Positions 31,554 through 33,296 of a DNA stretch of 33,296 nucleotides are shown here, piece after piece. The position numbers and the translations under genes are program-made. Source of the stretch: Beijerinckiaceae bacterium (GTDB lineage: Bacteria; Pseudomonadota; Alphaproteobacteria; Rhizobiales; Beijerinckiaceae). Where the stretch lies: NCBI GenBank assembly GCA_947456505.1, contig CANGTC010000022.1, forward strand, positions 1-33,296. The letters are read 5' to 3'. How positions within the stretch are numbered: position 1 is the stretch's first letter; each line of letters starts with the position of its first letter. The notes under the pieces are model-generated. The model made no database searches. It worked only from the letters and a program-made list of their open reading frames with translations, and had not been told where the DNA came from.

Positions 31554-33296
31554 TCAACCGCCCATGGCTTCATCGACAAGGGCCCCCGCCGCATCGGCGA
31601 GGATCTCATCCTGCGCCTCGCCATAGACCGGCTCGCGGCCAATTTCCAGCATGATGGGCACCGCGAGGGGGGAAATGCGCTCGAGATGCTTGTGGATGAT
31701 GCGGCCCTGCACGCGCGTGAGCATCTGCGCCAGACGCTCGAGATCGAGCAGGCCTGTCATGGCGTCATCCCGCGCGGCGCGCAGCAGGATATGATCGGGT
31801 TGATGGCGGCGCAGCACGTCATAGACCAGATCAGTGGAAATGGTGACTTGTCGCCCGCTCTTCTGCTTGCCGGGGAAACGTCTCTCGATCAGCCCGGAGA
31901 TGATCGCGCCATTGCGGAAGGTGCGCTTCATCAAAGCGGATTCCTGCAACCATTCTTCGAGATCGTCGCCCAGCATGTCCTGCGCGAAAAGCTCGTCCGT
32001 CGTGAAGAGCTTCTTTTGCGCGCGCACCCCCACGTCCGCGACGCACCAGACCGCCAGCGCATATTCATTGGCCACGAAGCCAAGAGGCTTCAGCCCCATG
32101 CGCTCCATGCGCCGGGTCAGCAACATGCCAAGCGTTTGATGGGCGAGGCGACCTTCGAAGGGATAGGCGACGAGGTAATGGCGCCCGCCGCGCGGAAAGG
32201 TCTCGACCAATAGTTTGCCCGGCGGCGGCAGCAGCGACTTTTCTTGTTGCAAGCTTAGCCAGTCCGACACCTGCGCGGGCAGCGCGCTCCAGGCCTTGGG
32301 GGAAGCGAGCAGCTTGCGTACGCGCGCGGCGAGATAAGTGGAGAGCGGAAACTTGCCGCCCGCATAGGAAGGCACTTTCGGCGCATCCGAATGGGCGCGC
32401 GACACATGGGCTTCGTTCTCGACGATGCCCTGTAGCGCCAGCACCTCGCCGCCAAACAGAAAGGTGTCGCCGGGCGCCAGGGTCTCCAGAAAATACTCTT
32501 CGATCTCCCCCAGCACACGCCCGCCACGCGTCAGCCGCCCTGTGTAGGGCGCGGGCTGGGGGCCGGGCGAAAGTTTCGCGGGCGCGTAGAGGGCGCTTCC
32601 ACGCGGCGCGCCAGCGCGAGACGCCTTCGCCGCGACGCCGCGCACAAGGCGCACCTTCAGCATGTCGGACTCGATGATCGTGCCCACATTCATGCGATAG
32701 GCCTGGGCGATCTTGCCGTTGGCGATGCGCCAACTGCCGTCCTGCAGACGTTTGATCTTGGCGAAGCGATCATAGCTTTGCAGCGCATAGCCGCCGGTGG
32801 CCACGAAGCTCACGGCGTCGTCGAAATCCGCGCGCGGGAGTTGCGCATAGGGCTCGGCGGAGGTGATCTCCGCATAGAGGTCATCGCCTAGAAACGGCCC
32901 CGCGCAGGCCATCCCCAGCACATGCTGGCACAGCACATCGAGCGCCCCCGTGCGGGCGGGGGGCGTATCCTGCGCGCCCTCGCTGGCGGCCTCGATGGCC
33001 GCCGTGCATTCCAGCGCTTCGAAACGATTGGCGGGCACCAGCAGAGCGCGCGAGGATTCATCCAGCCGATGATTGGCGCGGCCGATGCGTTGCAACAGGC
33101 GGCTGGCGCCCTTGGGCGCGCCCACATTCACCACAAGATCCACATCGCCCCAGTCGATGCCAAGATCCAGCGTGGAGGTACAGACCACCGCCTTCAGCCG
33201 CCCCGCCGCCATGGCCTCCTCAACCCTGCGCCGCTGGCCTGCATCGAGAGAGCCATGATGCAGGGCGATGGGCAGGGCGTCTTCGTTCACATGCCA
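31554..33296 (-). CDS. Lhr-Core-type DEXH-box helicase, C-terminal part (5' end beyond the window)
   Basis: The frame is open to the right edge, giving the last 580 residues of a protein normally of about 800-850. The second RecA domain is present: ALHHGSLDAGQRRRVEEAM, VCTSTLDLGIDWGDVD (motif V) and LLQRIGRANHR (motif VI). After that come the winged-helix and beta-rich core domains characteristic of Lhr-Core. The enzyme is an ATP-driven 3'-5' helicase that unwinds DNA-DNA or RNA-DNA duplexes. The N-terminal motor domain (Walker A, DEXH) lies outside the window. It heads the transcript with pdeM. Confidence 0.92.
   Translation of the reverse strand, partial: WHVNEDALPIALHHGSLDAGQRRRVEEAMAAGRLKAVVCTSTLDLGIDWGDVDLVVNVGAPKGASRLLQRIGRANHRLDESSRALLVPANRFEALECTAAIEAASEGAQDTPPARTGALDVLCQHVLGMACAGPFLGDDLYAEITSAEPYAQLPRADFDDAVSFVATGGYALQSYDRFAKIKRLQDGSWRIANGKIAQAYRMNVGTIIESDMLKVRLVRGVAAKASRAGAPRGSALYAPAKLSPGPQPAPYTGRLTRGGRVLGEIEEYFLETLAPGDTFLFGGEVLALQGIVENEAHVSRAHSDAPKVPSYAGGKFPLSTYLAARVRKLLASPKAWSALPAQVSDWLSLQQEKSLLPPPGKLLVETFPRGGRHYLVAYPFEGRLAHQTLGMLLTRRMERMGLKPLGFVANEYALAVWCVADVGVRAQKKLFTTDELFAQDMLGDDLEEWLQESALMKRTFRNGAIISGLIERRFPGKQKSGRQVTISTDLVYDVLRRHQPDHILLRAARDDAMTGLLDLERLAQMLTRVQGRIIHKHLERISPLAVPIMLEIGREPVYGEAQDEILADAAGALVDEAMGG

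Noticed and set aside
29546-32213. Long frames opposite the PodJ-like, pdeM and lhr genes
   Set aside because: Shadow frames; the real genes on the other strand are supported by motifs and coupled starts and stops.
1-33296. CRISPR array or rRNA genes
   Set aside because: No regularly spaced repeats with unique spacers and no rRNA-like conserved stretches were found on reading through.

Overview
The window looks like a chromosome segment of a GC-rich alphaproteobacterium, probably order Hyphomicrobiales. The basis is gene content: metZ behind a SAM-II-like riboswitch, a class I lysyl-tRNA synthetase, a long two-domain dCTP deaminase, a DUF6460-like protein beside pyrD, a PodJ-like Sel1 protein, and the Lhr-Core/MPE/Exo/Lig repair genes. 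No 16S rRNA or other species-level marker is present, so the genus cannot be named.

Region 1 (1 to about 6113) is foreign. It is visibly AT-rich, unlike everything to its right, and ends in a tRNA-Gly locus. At 6074-6113 lies only the 5' half of a tRNA-Gly(CCC) gene, cut in the anticodon arm. A complete tRNA-Gly(CCC) with different stem sequences lies 123 bases inside the element (5878-5951), and a direct repeat of the kind found at integrase arm sites lies between them. Going leftward, the element holds three copies of the 3' end of one tyrosine-recombinase gene. Copies A (5371-5575) and C (4023-4078) stand directly before a secreted-protein gene, as does copy B (4445-4534). There are five secreted-protein genes in two families. 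At the left end are a convergent 614-aa protein (degenerate methylase/HsdS-like region plus a Schlafen AlbA_2 domain) and, divergent from it, a GIY-YIG nuclease-like protein. This pair is the best candidate for a little-known, defence-like system.

Region 2 (6168-20909) is ordinary chromosome: argE-apaG, a GNAT acetyltransferase, metZ with its riboswitch, a dcd-MFS pair, a 57-aa membrane peptide with a SCO1/SenC protein, a periplasmic solute-binding protein, a GspE-N/GT2 glycosyltransferase, lysK with a TSUP permease, an S24 (LexA-like) repressor, DUF952-pyrD and a DUF6460-like gene.

Region 3 (20980-33296): a NarL-type response regulator diverges, with only 21 bases between start codons, from a sodium:solute-symporter-like membrane protein. 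The four-gene nucleic-acid repair set follows, all on the minus strand but split into lig-exo (23528-26214) and mpe-lhr (30820-33296, lhr running off the right edge). A MerR regulator and a 1265-aa PodJ-like polarity protein sit between the halves.
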